From positions 61,541 to 125,540 of the forward strand of contig JAJHQZ010000004.1 of the NCBI GenBank assembly GCA_020833055.1: a stretch of DNA of 64,000 nt. Reading direction: 5' to 3'. The notes beneath the pieces are model-generated. The model worked only from the letters and a program-made list of their open reading frames with translations, searched no databases and was not told the DNA's origin. Both the position numbers and the translations under genes were made by a program. Shown here in pieces: positions 18,050 to 28,494 of the stretch; position 1 is the first letter of the stretch; every line of letters starts with the position of its first letter. Source of the stretch: Candidatus Korarchaeum sp. (GTDB taxonomy: Archaea > Korarchaeota > Korarchaeia > Korarchaeales > Korarchaeaceae).

Positions 18050-19455
18050 TTCCCATCCCTCAGAATGGAATATCCATTCACATATTCCTCAATTATATTA
18101 AAAACTTTTCTTCTTAGCTCAGGATATGGAATATGATCTATCCTAGCAGTTACATCGTTGAACCTCACTGTCTCCACTTCGGGATGAGGACGGGCCCTGG
18201 GGAGCTTAACCCCGAGCCTCTCGCTCATGAGGTACAGTGAGTGCTCTAACTCATCCTCATCCAACCTGTACTTCCCAGTTTCAACGTGCTCCACTATGTC
18301 GCTCAGCTCATCCCCGTAACCTATCATCTTCGGATCTATCCCATTAGCCAGCAGGAAGATCCTTATCCCTATGCATTTATTACAGCTCCCGCATGGCCTC
18401 AGCTCCCCGCTAGCATACCTAGGAGTATGGCAGCTCATCTGAAGCTTCATGATATCTTTATACCTCCTGTAGAGGATTCTCTGTACTATCAATCCGGAGA
18501 TAGATCTTATTGGGGACCATTGCTTTATTCCAAGCCCCCTCTCCTTGAACCAATTCGTCATGTAATCCTCGAAATCTTGGGATTGGTCGTAAACCGCGTT
18601 ATAATGCTTTATCCCCTTGAAATAAGAGGGAACTGAGGATGGATCATCGTACTCGTTCCCGAAGATTATGTTCCCTATACCCCTCCTCATCATGATCGGG
18701 AGGAAGGAGAAAGCCCAGTGCTCGAACCAGAAGAGCCTTATCGGATATATCTCCTTCGTCTTCTTCCTGAAACCTTTGACGAGGATCCTCATGTTCGACT
18801 CTATGAAGTTGAATAATCTATCTACGTTGCTCCAGACCCTGCTCGTCCTCGGTTCCTCAGCCCTGAAGTACCTGTATGCCTTCAGTGAGACGTGCCAGTG
18901 CCTCCCGCTCTCATTGAAGAAGAAGGGATGGACTTCGCACCCAGCTTCCTTCAGGAGCATGAAGGAGAGGAGGCTATCTTTCCCCCCGGAGACCATGACA
19001 CCGCATTTCAACTCATCCCCCGAGTAATCGAGGACCGTAGATCCTATCTTAGCATTAACTTCAGCTTTCGGGCTAGCATCCTCGGGCCTCAAGCTCTCGG
19101 GATCCGGTATGAACTCATCCTTGATGAGACCGGTCCTCTTGACTATCCTATTGACGAATATATCCCTAGCAGTTATCTCGCTCATATCCATGAAGAACTT
19201 TAAGTCTAACTCGTTTATTGGGAATTCTATATCAATTTCTTTCGTAAATAATGTGTAATTTATCGCGGGAACTATGCTTATCAACGCTGCTATCTCCTCG
19301 ATACCCTCTATATCCCTTATACTCCCCTCGTACACCTCCATGAGATCGTACTCCCTCCTGACGCCGTCTACCTCTAGCTCATAAGTAGCTAGTATAGCTC
19401 TATCCTTCACCCTCAGGTTCCCTATCCTTATCTTATCGAAGCAGATGAGGTTCAA
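18013..19455 (-). CDS. PP-loop ATP pyrophosphatase, MurL-like glutamate epimerase candidate
   Basis: About 480 residues. The PP-loop nucleotide motif VSGGKDSLLSFML lies near residue 155, after an N-terminal beta-rich domain containing AINYTLFTKEIDIEFPI. The central region has RLFWFEHWAFSFLP and NIIFGNEYDDPS, and a cysteine set in CHTPRYAS...CGSCNKCIG may bind metal. This order (N-terminal strand domain, then SGGKDS, then a Cys cluster) is what I recall of the MurL family, which inverts the terminal L-Glu of a muropeptide using ATP and releases AMP and PPi. That assignment is from memory. Its TTG start overlaps the DUF1611 stop (TTGA) and its end overlaps the GNAT gene. Confidence 0.6.
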   Translation of the reverse strand: MNLICFDKIRIGNLRVKDRAILATYELEVDGVRREYDLMEVYEGSIRDIEGIEEIAALISIVPAINYTLFTKEIDIEFPINELDLKFFMDMSEITARDIFVNRIVKRTGLIKDEFIPDPESLRPEDASPKAEVNAKIGSTVLDYSGDELKCGVMVSGGKDSLLSFMLLKEAGCEVHPFFFNESGRHWHVSLKAYRYFRAEEPRTSRVWSNVDRLFNFIESNMRILVKGFRKKTKEIYPIRLFWFEHWAFSFLPIMMRRGIGNIIFGNEYDDPSSVPSYFKGIKHYNAVYDQSQDFEDYMTNWFKERGLGIKQWSPIRSISGLIVQRILYRRYKDIMKLQMSCHTPRYASGELRPCGSCNKCIGIRIFLLANGIDPKMIGYGDELSDIVEHVETGKYRLDEDELEHSLYLMSERLGVKLPRARPHPEVETVRFNDVTARIDHIPYPELRRKVFNIIEEYVNGYSILRDGKWVRVGREELGL

Positions 19456-20534
19456 CCCTCCACCTCCTTGACTATAGCATCGACTATCCTACCCACGCCA
19501 TGGATCAGGGGAGCGCACGCCACTATTCCGTACTTGGCCTCCACTTCCTTGACGTAACTCTCCACAGCATCCTCGCTCATCCCTTCTGTGTTTATAGTGA
19601 TAGCTAGAGGCTTCTTATCCGTCATGACTTCTATTAAGCGTATGTACTTCTCCAATGGTGGCATCGGGAACTCCGGGAAGTCCTCTAGATGCTTCCTCCC
19701 AGGTGCGTGCTGCAGCACTATAGCGTTAGGCGTTAGTAAATTCACTATCTCGAAGCTACCTGGGAACGCCGGATGCAGCAATGAACCCTGGCCGGGGACC
19801 ACTATTACCTTGGGCCTCTCCTCGACGTAAGCCCTCCAGACCTCGTGCTCCAATCCTCCTGGTATGAAATCGTTTATCATAGCATCCAACACTATCCCAT
19901 ATTTAGCTCCCTGCATCCAAGCGGTCTGACCCGTCCCGATGAAAACTGCCTTTATACCCCTCTTATTGAGCTCATCTACTATCATCCAAGCCGTCGTCCT
20001 CTTCCCTATGCAAGCATCAGTCCCCAAGATCACTACTCTGTAAGAATCCACTTCCCTTATCTTCCCAGTATAGAAAAGCTTCATCTTCTGATAGATCTTC
20101 CTGACATCTATTATCTCGACTCCTCTCTCTTTAGATATCTTTGAGAACTCTGGATCATCGCTCAGGAACTCGTGGAGCCCCGATACTATGTTGAGCCCCC
20201 TCTCTATGGCTTCCCTAATGTAGCCCCTGTAATCGGGTGGTAGCATTCCTCCCGCTGTAGCCACACCGACTATCAGCACTTTGATATTAGGCCTCTCACT
20301 CAGAGCTTCATCCAAGCTCCTATAGATCTTTATGCCCCTCCTCTTCCCATCCAGCACTTCACCAGCGTCCATCCCAGCGAACTTACTGTCTATCACACCG
20401 ACTATCCTGTACCTCATGGACTTCCTGACGAGGCCGTGAGCTGTCTTAGCATCGGAAGTATCGTATCTTCCCTCAGCTAATATCAGGGCTTCTGGGACTT
20501 CAGAACCTCCTCCCTGTGACGACTGCCACTGCAT
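19452..20534 (-). CDS. DUF1611-family protein (N-acetyl-D-glutamate synthase DgcN-like)
   Basis: About 360 residues with the DUF1611 signature: an N-terminal Rossmann-like domain (VDSKFAGMDAGEV, VLIVGVATAGGMLPPDY, NIVSGLHEFLSDD) followed by a P-loop-like GTDACIGKRTTA, TGQTAWMQGAKYG and QHAPGRKHLEDFPE. One characterised member, DgcN, acetylates D-glutamate in bacterial D-Glu use; transfer of that function here is an inference. The ATG at 20534 lies 35 bases inside the PLP-enzyme gene, and its stop overlaps the next gene (TTGA). A GGAGGAGG run occurs just inside the frame, so a later unusual start cannot be excluded. Confidence 0.75.
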   Translation of the reverse strand: MQWQSSQGGGSEVPEALILAEGRYDTSDAKTAHGLVRKSMRYRIVGVIDSKFAGMDAGEVLDGKRRGIKIYRSLDEALSERPNIKVLIVGVATAGGMLPPDYRGYIREAIERGLNIVSGLHEFLSDDPEFSKISKERGVEIIDVRKIYQKMKLFYTGKIREVDSYRVVILGTDACIGKRTTAWMIVDELNKRGIKAVFIGTGQTAWMQGAKYGIVLDAMINDFIPGGLEHEVWRAYVEERPKVIVVPGQGSLLHPAFPGSFEIVNLLTPNAIVLQHAPGRKHLEDFPEFPMPPLEKYIRLIEVMTDKKPLAITINTEGMSEDAVESYVKEVEAKYGIVACAPLIHGVGRIVDAIVKEVEG

Positions 20535-21459
20535 TCTCGAAATATCCCCCGAACTCTAGATATCTCTCTATAGCCCCTAAGGAGGAGGAAGACGCTGGAA
20601 GAGGGTCTATACCTTCCATTCTAAGCTCCTCAGAGAGTTGAAGCAGTTCATCATCGTAGAATTCGAAAGCTAGACCACCGCTCCTCCTTATAGCTTCCAG
20701 AGCGTACTCACCATCGAAAGCCTTTATCGAGACCAATGGCTCATTATACTCAGTTTCCCTCACTTCATCCTCCCTCAGGGGGACTAGTTCCTCAGAGCCC
20801 CTCCTCAGAGTTTCAGCTATCTGATTCCCCAGTCTCGTAGTCGCCCCTAGCATCACTGGGAGCTTCCTAGAGATCCCCATATCCAGCATCTCGCGGAAGC
20901 CCATGTAGATCCCAGCTAGAGTGGTGCCGTTTCCCATTGGGACGGAGACTAAATCAGGGACTGAGCCCAGGGCTGCTACTATCTCATAAGCGATAGCCTT
21001 GAATGACTCGAGAGCCACTCTGCCGTTAACGCTCCCCGGATTGGAATCGTAGTATCCATATTTCATAGCATCTAGCACGCTCCTCTCCACAGCGTCCTCG
21101 TAACTACCATCTACGTAAACTATCTCAGCATTGTACTTCCTCATCTCCCTAATCCTACCATTGGTGTAACGCGATGGTACATATATCACGGCCCTAATCC
21201 CGTGGAGGTTAGCGAAGTAAGCTAGGGAGACCCCGAAGTTACCGCAGGTGCCCACGGTCACAGTATCGTATCCCTGCTCTATAGCCCTCCTCACGTGCAC
21301 GTAAGCCGCTCTGTCCTTTTGGGTCCCCGTGGGGTTGTTTCCCTCCCATTTGATGTATATCTTCCTCCATCCACGAGCTATCGGGATTTTCCTCGCTCTA
21401 AAAAGAGTCCTGGGGAACTTGAACTCCTCAAGCAAGGTCGCCCGCTGGACCATCTCCAT
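20500..21459 (-). CDS. PLP-dependent enzyme, threonine synthase-like (fold type II)
   Basis: About 319 residues. The PLP lysine lies in NNPTGTQKDRAAYVHVRRA, and the pyridoxal or phosphate binding loops GTCGNFGVSLAYFANLHGI and VPMGNGTTLAGIY match the threonine synthase/cysteate synthase group. It is short for a true threonine synthase and lacks that enzyme's N-terminal zinc region, so the substrate may be another amino acid or its phosphorylated derivative. It is the first gene of the four-gene overlapping cluster with DUF1611, PP-loop and GNAT proteins. A TATA-like TTTATAAC lies about 35 bases before the ATG. Confidence 0.75.
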   Translation of the reverse strand: MEMVQRATLLEEFKFPRTLFRARKIPIARGWRKIYIKWEGNNPTGTQKDRAAYVHVRRAIEQGYDTVTVGTCGNFGVSLAYFANLHGIRAVIYVPSRYTNGRIREMRKYNAEIVYVDGSYEDAVERSVLDAMKYGYYDSNPGSVNGRVALESFKAIAYEIVAALGSVPDLVSVPMGNGTTLAGIYMGFREMLDMGISRKLPVMLGATTRLGNQIAETLRRGSEELVPLREDEVRETEYNEPLVSIKAFDGEYALEAIRRSGGLAFEFYDDELLQLSEELRMEGIDPLPASSSSLGAIERYLEFGGYFENAVAVVTGRRF

Positions 21460-21597
21460 GACTCAACTTCGGATCTCGTGGATCCATTGTTATAAAGGTT
21501 TTCTAGACGGATTCGATGCTAATGGAGTGGCACCATATTGCCCAGCGGAGTTGAATTTAAATCTAAGTGAGTTACGCTCTTGAAAGGTAAAGTGGGC

Positions 21598-22311
21598 ATG
21601 AGGAACGGGAGGCTAGAGTCTCCTTACATCTCCGTCAGGCTTTTGAGCTCCCTAAAGGGTTTTTTCACATTGAAGGAACTTGAATCGAAGCTAGGAATAC
21701 CTTATCAAGTCATATGGCGATACATAAGTCTCAAGAGCACGCCGGAGAAGACCACAGCTAGGAAGATAATAGAGAGGATAGAGAGCTTGAATCTAATAGA
21801 GGAAGCGCTCAAGAGGAATCTGAGGGTAAACAGGTATAATTATATAGAGTCTTGGAGGTTTATGAGCAACTATAAGTTCTTGGAGCTCATGGGCTATGTG
21901 ATATCGAGTTTCGTCGGGGATGAGGAAGTCAACGTGATAATATCCCCGCAGGGGTCATTCCCCCTAGCCTTAATTGCTAGCGATTGGCTCAGAGCGAAGG
22001 CTTTAAGCTGTATGGAGCATGTTAACCTCTCTTTAGAGTCTTACTTGAGGAGCTCATACGTCTCACTCGATAGAGGGGCTGTCGTCGAGCTATACGTACC
22101 TAGTCAGATAGGGGTGGGTGATAAAGTGATCTTAGTGAGGGACATAGTGAAGAACTTGGAATCCCTGGAGGCTATAATGGATATAGTGAGCGATGCGGGA
22201 GCTAAGTTATGGGGGGTCTTCTCAGTGATCTCAGTATCCGATGAATGGGAGAAAAAGCTGGATGACCTCGGCATAGGAAAAAGGATGGCTTTTTACAAGA
22301 TGCCTCGATAG
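21598..22311 (+). CDS. HTH plus phosphoribosyltransferase-fold transcriptional regulator
   Basis: About 238 residues. The N-terminal helix-turn-helix reads FTLKELESKLGIPYQVIWRY. A phosphoribosyltransferase-like domain follows, with VNVIISPQGSFPLALIASDW and the PRPP-loop position GDKVILVRDIVKNLESL, where the usual DD-x-x-x-T-G is degenerate. This resembles archaeal GfcR/PurR-type regulators that sense PRPP or sugar phosphates. ATG at 21598 is chosen because a TATA-like AATTTAAATC at 21554-21563 places transcription start after the alternative TTG at 21580. It is transcribed away from the D-amino-acid-like cluster and could regulate it. Confidence 0.7.
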   Translation: MRNGRLESPYISVRLLSSLKGFFTLKELESKLGIPYQVIWRYISLKSTPEKTTARKIIERIESLNLIEEALKRNLRVNRYNYIESWRFMSNYKFLELMGYVISSFVGDEEVNVIISPQGSFPLALIASDWLRAKALSCMEHVNLSLESYLRSSYVSLDRGAVVELYVPSQIGVGDKVILVRDIVKNLESLEAIMDIVSDAGAKLWGVFSVISVSDEWEKKLDDLGIGKRMAFYKMPR

Positions 22312-22312
22312 T

Positions 22313-22534
22313 TCAGAACTCCTCTTCCTCCTCCCACTCTTCCTCCTCTTCCCACTCCTCTTCCTCCTCTTCCCATTCCTCCTCTTCTTCTTCAGGCACT
22401 GGCTCCAAGTAGAGTTTCTTGCCCTTCTTCATGACGACGAGTAGAGCACCGCACTCAGGGCATCTGACCTCATCGCCCTCTTCTACATCCTCTATATCGA
22501 ATACAGCTCCGCATACGGGACATTCGAACTCCAT
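22313..22534 (-). CDS. LysW-like zinc-ribbon protein with repeated Glu/Trp tail
   Basis: A 73-residue acidic protein. The first half is a zinc ribbon, CPVCG...CPECG, arranged as in LysW/ArgW amino-group carrier proteins (EFECPVCGAVFDIEDVEEGD, VRCPECGALLVV). The LysW C-terminus normally ends EDWGE, with the substrate carried on the last Glu. Here the tail consists of runs of five or six Glu broken by Trp at three points, ending in Phe. The ATG at 22534 follows GGGGGTGACC. No lysine or arginine biosynthesis genes (LysX, LysZ, LysY) lie in the window, and the terminal Glu is missing, so standard carrier function is doubtful. Confidence 0.65.
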   Translation of the reverse strand: MEFECPVCGAVFDIEDVEEGDEVRCPECGALLVVMKKGKKLYLEPVPEEEEEEWEEEEEEWEEEEEWEEEEEF

Positions 22535-22889
22535 AGGGTCACCCCCGACCCAAGCTCGTAAGCCCATTAAAAAGTTAATTAAACATAAGAGAATTTATGA
22601 AGTTACAGCAGAACTATACAATATAAGGACTCCTGACTCATAATAGAAAATTTTTCTTTACAAATTTGAGTCTTTATATTAAATATATTCATGATTTTAT
22701 TACTGAGAAAATTAAAAATTCTCTTAATTTATCCTATATTCTCTAAATTTTATTAAAGAAAGATCTCGTTATAATTCATTAAATTTTAATTGCTAATCAT
22801 TTGGAGTAAAAGTCGTGATGAATATGCCGCCTTGGAGTTCTCACGCGGGCAGCTAGTGTTTTATCACACCCACTATATGTAAGTTTAGC
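22535..22889. promoter_or_regulatory. AT-rich divergent promoter region, no gene seen
   Basis: A 355-base, strongly AT-rich spacer between the LysW-like gene and thyX, transcribed away from each other. The box GTTTTATCAC at 22858-22867 sits about 27 bases before the thyX ATG, which fits a leaderless mRNA. On the other strand TTAACTTTTTAAT near 22562-22574 could serve the LysW-like gene. No open frame with plausible codons and no RNA gene was found. Confidence 0.5.
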
Positions 22890-23777
22890 ATGGAGGTCGT
22901 GAGGAAGGAGTTGATAGGTGGGGAAGGCCTAATTTACCTAGCTACGAGAGTGTCTAGGAGTACTGGGGGTCCGGAGGAAATAGCTGAGGAGCTTAATGAT
23001 AGGGAGAGAGTCAGGAGGCTCCTATCGAACGTCATAAGGATGGGGCATCATTCTGTCTTGGAGCACAGCTTGATAAGGCTATGGGTAGATTGCGATCATC
23101 AAGAACTACTGAGGCTCCTCATAAATCATAAATACGTTGAGGTAACTCTAGGAAACCCCAGCTTGATCTCCCTCAATCCAAGGACAGCTATAGAGCTCCT
23201 AGATAGCGAAGCTAGGGTCATAGGCCTCGAGGCCATAAGGGAGCTCCCCATGATATCCCGCATCCTCGGTATAGAATCCGAAGCTGAGCCGATGCTCTCA
23301 GTCGAGATGGAGAAGTTGAGCGATGAGCCCCTGATGTACAGCTTCCTTAAGTCCCCCCATGAGGACCCCAGGCATGGTTTCTATGCGTTCTGGATCGAGA
23401 TGTCCAGGGTCGCCTCGCATCAATTCGTCAGGCATAGGAGACTAAGCTTCACCCAGAGATCAGGGAGGGTGACGAGACCTGAGGGCTTCATATTCCCGGA
23501 TCTGAGTGAAGATGCTTTGAAGTTAATGAGGGAGCACGCTGAGATGAGCATTAAGCTATATGAGAGGCTCCTGAGTATGGGGGTGAGGATGGAAGATGCT
23601 AGGTACATACTCCCATCAGCATTGAGGACAGCCATCTTCGTCAGCGGGAGGCAATCCGACTGGCACCATTTCCTGAAGCTCAGGCTGGATAGATCAGCTC
23701 AAGCGGAGATAAGGAGGATAGCTGAGATAATAGCTAGCGTCATCGATCCAAGAACTCTGTCAAATCTCTCCCTCTGA
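22890..23777 (+). CDS. thyX: Flavin-dependent thymidylate synthase
   Basis: Makes dTMP from dUMP using FAD and methylene-tetrahydrofolate. The signature RHRRLSFTQRSGR begins at residue 181 (RHRxxSxxxxSxR). The upstream GHHSVLEHSLIRLWV block matches the family's GHxSxxEH region, and the C-terminal LRLDRSAQAEIR matches the family's dUMP-contacting helix. At 295 residues it is longer than the 220-250 of typical ThyX because of an insert after TLGNPSLISLNPR. The start is nearly leaderless. Its 3' end overlaps the convergent rnhB gene by 38 bases. Confidence 0.92.
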   Translation: MEVVRKELIGGEGLIYLATRVSRSTGGPEEIAEELNDRERVRRLLSNVIRMGHHSVLEHSLIRLWVDCDHQELLRLLINHKYVEVTLGNPSLISLNPRTAIELLDSEARVIGLEAIRELPMISRILGIESEAEPMLSVEMEKLSDEPLMYSFLKSPHEDPRHGFYAFWIEMSRVASHQFVRHRRLSFTQRSGRVTRPEGFIFPDLSEDALKLMREHAEMSIKLYERLLSMGVRMEDARYILPSALRTAIFVSGRQSDWHHFLKLRLDRSAQAEIRRIAEIIASVIDPRTLSNLSL

Positions 23778-24396
23778 TCTCCTCCAAGAGCTTATTTATC
23801 GTCGCCCACTTCCACCTCACTTGATCCCTGGGGAACTCAGCCCCCTTGAGGATAATCTTAATCGCTTCCCTCGTCTTAGGATCTCCCGGATATCCTGAGC
23901 CTATATCGATCCCAGTCAGCTCGCTCAACTCCCTGATCCTCCTGTCCCTCTCCACTTTAGCTATTATGGAGGCCGAAGCTACTTGGACATATTTGGAGTC
24001 GGCCTTATTCTCAGCTATTATTTTAACGCTCAAATCCCCCAGGAATCCCCTCAATACCTCTGAGAACTTCCTGCAGTTCCTCATCGGCGAATCAACTATG
24101 GCTCTAGCGGGCCTGAGCTCCCTTATCAACTCTGACATCACTTCAGCTTCGAGTAAATTGAGCATATTCTTAGAGACAGCTTCATCTATCCTCTTAGGCT
24201 CGATTACCTTTATTAAATATGATTCAGCGCTCTCAATTATCATTGGGAAGAGCTCCTCCCTCCTCTCAGCACTCAAGAGCTTCGAATCAGTGACTCCCAT
24301 TTCCCTCAGCCTCTTGGCTTCCCTCCTCTTCAGGATAACAGCTGCCACGACCATAGGCCCTATCACCGGGCCCCTCCCAGCTTCATCTATCCCCAT
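23740..24396 (-). CDS. rnhB: Ribonuclease HII
   Basis: Removes ribonucleotides and RNA primers from DNA. The start GIDEAGRGPVIGPMVVAA is the classic archaeal RNase HII N-terminus with the catalytic DEAGRG. The later AIVDSP and NKADSKYVQVASASIIAKVERD segments supply the remaining acidic residues and the conserved tyrosine region. About 218 residues. ATG at 24396 is preferred over the GTG at 24411 because it places the family start correctly after GAGGGGTG. Overlaps the thyX 3' end. Confidence 0.95.
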   Translation of the reverse strand: MGIDEAGRGPVIGPMVVAAVILKRREAKRLREMGVTDSKLLSAERREELFPMIIESAESYLIKVIEPKRIDEAVSKNMLNLLEAEVMSELIRELRPARAIVDSPMRNCRKFSEVLRGFLGDLSVKIIAENKADSKYVQVASASIIAKVERDRRIRELSELTGIDIGSGYPGDPKTREAIKIILKGAEFPRDQVRWKWATINKLLEEIRGRDLTEFLDR

Positions 24397-24438
24397 CGAC
24401 AGGGAGCCCACCCCTCAATTTCCCCTAGCGATGCTCTC

Positions 24439-24912
24439 TCAACTATAAGAGCTCACGAGCTCCTCGAACCTATCCCTCACCGGGAGGTAGATACGCTCAT
24501 AGAACTTCCTCTGATCGAGTAGGAAGTCCGCTGGGAAGGATCTCAAGTAATTCAGGGCAGCTTTCCATGCCCTATCGTACGGGACTACTTCCTCTATCCT
24601 CCTCGCTACTTGCTCATCGTAATCTTCAGGCCTCTGGACCTCATCCCCTATTATGAAGAGACCCTCCTCGTTCACGTAAGCTCTCTCATCCCCGAGTTGC
24701 TCGATCCCCCTAGCGGCCCTGGGTATCGAGGGAGCTGATGCGCCCGCAGCCCTGTGTGTGCGAACTTTCCCTCCCGATCTCTTCGCCCAAGCGTAAAATA
24801 TAGCTCTGTTCAGCCCGAAGGATTTCGCTCTCTCGAGATCTCCCTTTAGGAGGAAGTACCTAGCTGCTTGCAGGAGAGCCATAACCTGGAACCTTCCCAC
24901 CTTCCCCCGCAT
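24439..24912 (-). CDS. Conserved-looking helical protein of unknown function
   Basis: A 157-residue protein that I do not recognise. It is mostly helical: an N-terminal pair (FQVMALLQAARYFLLKGDLE, NRAIFYAWAKRSG), a basic linker rich in Arg and Ala (RTHRAAGASAPSIPRAARG) and a C-terminal part (DEQVARRIEEVVPYDRAWKAALNYLRSF). The basic linker could contact nucleic acid. It lies directly upstream of rnhB on the same strand with about 40 bases between them, so it may share a transcript with it. Codon use is normal for the region. Confidence 0.5.
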   Translation of the reverse strand: MRGKVGRFQVMALLQAARYFLLKGDLERAKSFGLNRAIFYAWAKRSGGKVRTHRAAGASAPSIPRAARGIEQLGDERAYVNEEGLFIIGDEVQRPEDYDEQVARRIEEVVPYDRAWKAALNYLRSFPADFLLDQRKFYERIYLPVRDRFEELVSSYS

Positions 24913-24936
24913 CTCAGTTATATGGTGTTACACAAA

Positions 24937-25253
24937 CTAATACTTTATCCCCAACCTGGGCAGCTCTATACTGACCGCTACAGCTGCTCTCCCTCTTATC
25001 TCCACTTCCACAACTACCTCCTCCCCTATCATCCCCCTGAGCCTCTCCAGTACTTGATGCCACTTATATCCACCTTCATAATCCCCCCTCAGCTCGAAGG
25101 CCTCATCTCCTCCCTCAGTCTCCACGACTATTATCCTAGAGCCAACTTCCTTCAACTTACCCCTCACTACGTAGCCACTCTCCTCCGGTCTGTATATCAG
25201 GGGATGGCGGCCAAGATCATAGCTATTGAGATCACTAGGATTAGCTTCTTCAT
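24937..25253 (-). pseudogene. Small membrane-anchored beta-rich protein, frame broken near 25200
   Basis: An ATG at 25253 begins KKLILVISIAMILAAIP, a membrane anchor or signal sequence, and then hits a stop at 25199-25197. One frame over, the reading continues as LIYRPEESGYVVRGKLKE, and a 76-residue soluble domain follows to 24937 (GSRIIVVETEGG, MIGEEVVVEVEIRG, AVAVSIELP), probably a small beta barrel. A single missing C in the CCCC run at 25200-25203 joins the two parts into one sensible protein of about 105 residues. Supporting this, the ATG overlaps the stop of the upstream gene (ATGA) once that gene's own shift is repaired. Function unknown. Confidence 0.6.
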
Positions 25254-25503
25254 GAGAACAGCCCCCTAGCCAGGACTTTCAGGGATCTGAAGTTGAAGTA
25301 TATGTGAATTAGGGATGATCCAGAGAGAGCGAATGCGAAGATATCATACCAGTAACGCCAGACCCTCTGCTCATGAAGATTATGAACTCATGAGCCCTTC
25401 CAGATGGGGTGAAGTAGAGGACGAGCCCGCTTATGAAGAGGAGTATCCCCAGGACTAATTGAGCTATGCTCACTATAGCCCTGAGCTTGGGTTCCCCACT
25501 CAT
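25250..25503 (-). pseudogene. Small multi-helix membrane protein (DUF4405-like), frame broken near 25370
   Basis: ATG at 25503 begins a protein with a transmembrane segment (IAQLVLGILLFISGLVLYFT) followed by SGRAHEFIIF. The frame then runs into unrelated residues. In the frame one base over, after about 25375, it continues HEQRVWRYWYDIFAFALSGS and SLIHIYFNFRSL to a stop at 25250-25252. The joined product looks like a DUF4405-type protein: HE before a Trp-rich segment and an HIYFN end, where such proteins carry haem-ligating histidines. One base is missing between the TTC and ATG codons near 25372-25375. The repaired stop overlaps the start of the next gene. Confidence 0.6.
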
Positions 25504-25551
25504 AATAAAAATAAAATTGGAGAGCTATCCTAAAATAAAAAAGATAAGTCC

Positions 25552-27833
<2,282 letters not shown>

Positions 27834-28494
27834 GAGAATCCCCTGGCTTATCATCAAAACATAAAAAATAAAAATTTGTGCCTTTTACTATCAGATGAAG
27901 AGCTAATTGAATTTTACATTATTGCTGATATATGAATATAAAATTTATATTTTAAGAGGGATATTTAAAATTAATTTAAATATTATTGTAGTGTAACAAG
28001 TTGGATGAAAAATATCCAGTCATGAAGAGCGTATTTCGACCTTAATGAGTTCTAATGATGAATTCGTGGATGCATAGCGAGAGGATTAGGGGATTATCCG
28101 AGATCGCTATCGGGAGAGCTCTTAGAGATTGGGCATTCATAGAGAGCCGAAGGAAGCTTTATAATAAAATAATCGCTAACGAGTTGAGGGATCGTGGGAA
28201 GGAGATCCCAAGTTTTTATGTTTAATACTACTGACTTCTGATGATTCTCTTCACAACTGTTGACATGATCATCTCGATCTCCTCGGAGTCGATTGTATCT
28301 CTAAATCACGAAGCTTTCAGTTCTGTGAAAGTGATTGAAGCACATTCGTACGAGAGTATTGTAGATCATTATTCATAAATCTATCGTATTGGAGTTATTT
28401 TTATATATCTACTTAACAGATTTATTTATTATCTTCGAGGTATTAGTACCATTGGGTTTATCTGATAGGACTGTACGATCCCCTCGGTGGCTCT
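27834..28494. other. Long AT-rich spacer with possible short coding remnants
   Basis: 661 bases between two divergent genes. The first 200 bases are very AT-rich and likely hold the promoter of the NfnAB operon on the minus strand. At 28396-28405 TTTTTATATA is a TATA candidate for the downstream aldolase, although it is about 90 bases from the ATG. Two short frames on the plus strand (28055-28225 and 28241-28378) have passable codons but no recognised domain. No tRNA or repeat array was seen. Confidence 0.4.
28055..28225 (+). CDS. Possible 56-residue helical protein or remnant (doubtful)
   Basis: An open frame from ATG with local-style codons (AGG, AGA, ATA). It encodes a basic helical peptide containing RGLSEIAIGRALRDWAFIES and RRKLYNKIIANELRDRGKEI, followed by PSFYV. 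It might be a small regulator, an antitoxin-like protein or the remnant of a longer gene. There is no clear ribosome site and no homologue comes to mind. Confidence 0.25.
   Translation: MMNSWMHSERIRGLSEIAIGRALRDWAFIESRRKLYNKIIANELRDRGKEIPSFYV

Noticed and set aside
17510..21459. Evidence of peptidoglycan synthesis from the MurL-like gene
   Set aside because: No Mur ligases, UDP-MurNAc genes or racemases are present, and archaea lack murein; the protein is kept only as a PP-loop relative.
22313..22400. CRISPR-like or satellite repeat from the CTCTTCCTC tract
   Set aside because: The tract is the coding DNA for the Glu/Trp tail of the LysW-like protein, in frame with it.
23846..24448. Long open frame (200 residues) antisense to rnhB
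   Set aside because: RNase HII motifs on the opposite strand are decisive, and the antisense product has low-complexity Ser/Leu composition typical of shadow frames.
24937..25253. Programmed frameshifting in the small membrane gene
   Set aside because: No slippery heptamer with a following stem is visible, and three other breaks share the same one-base sign, so error or mutation is simpler.
28231..28260. C/D box small RNA suggested by CTGA and TGATGA close together
   Set aside because: The spacing and terminal stem are not right, and such short motifs are frequent by chance.
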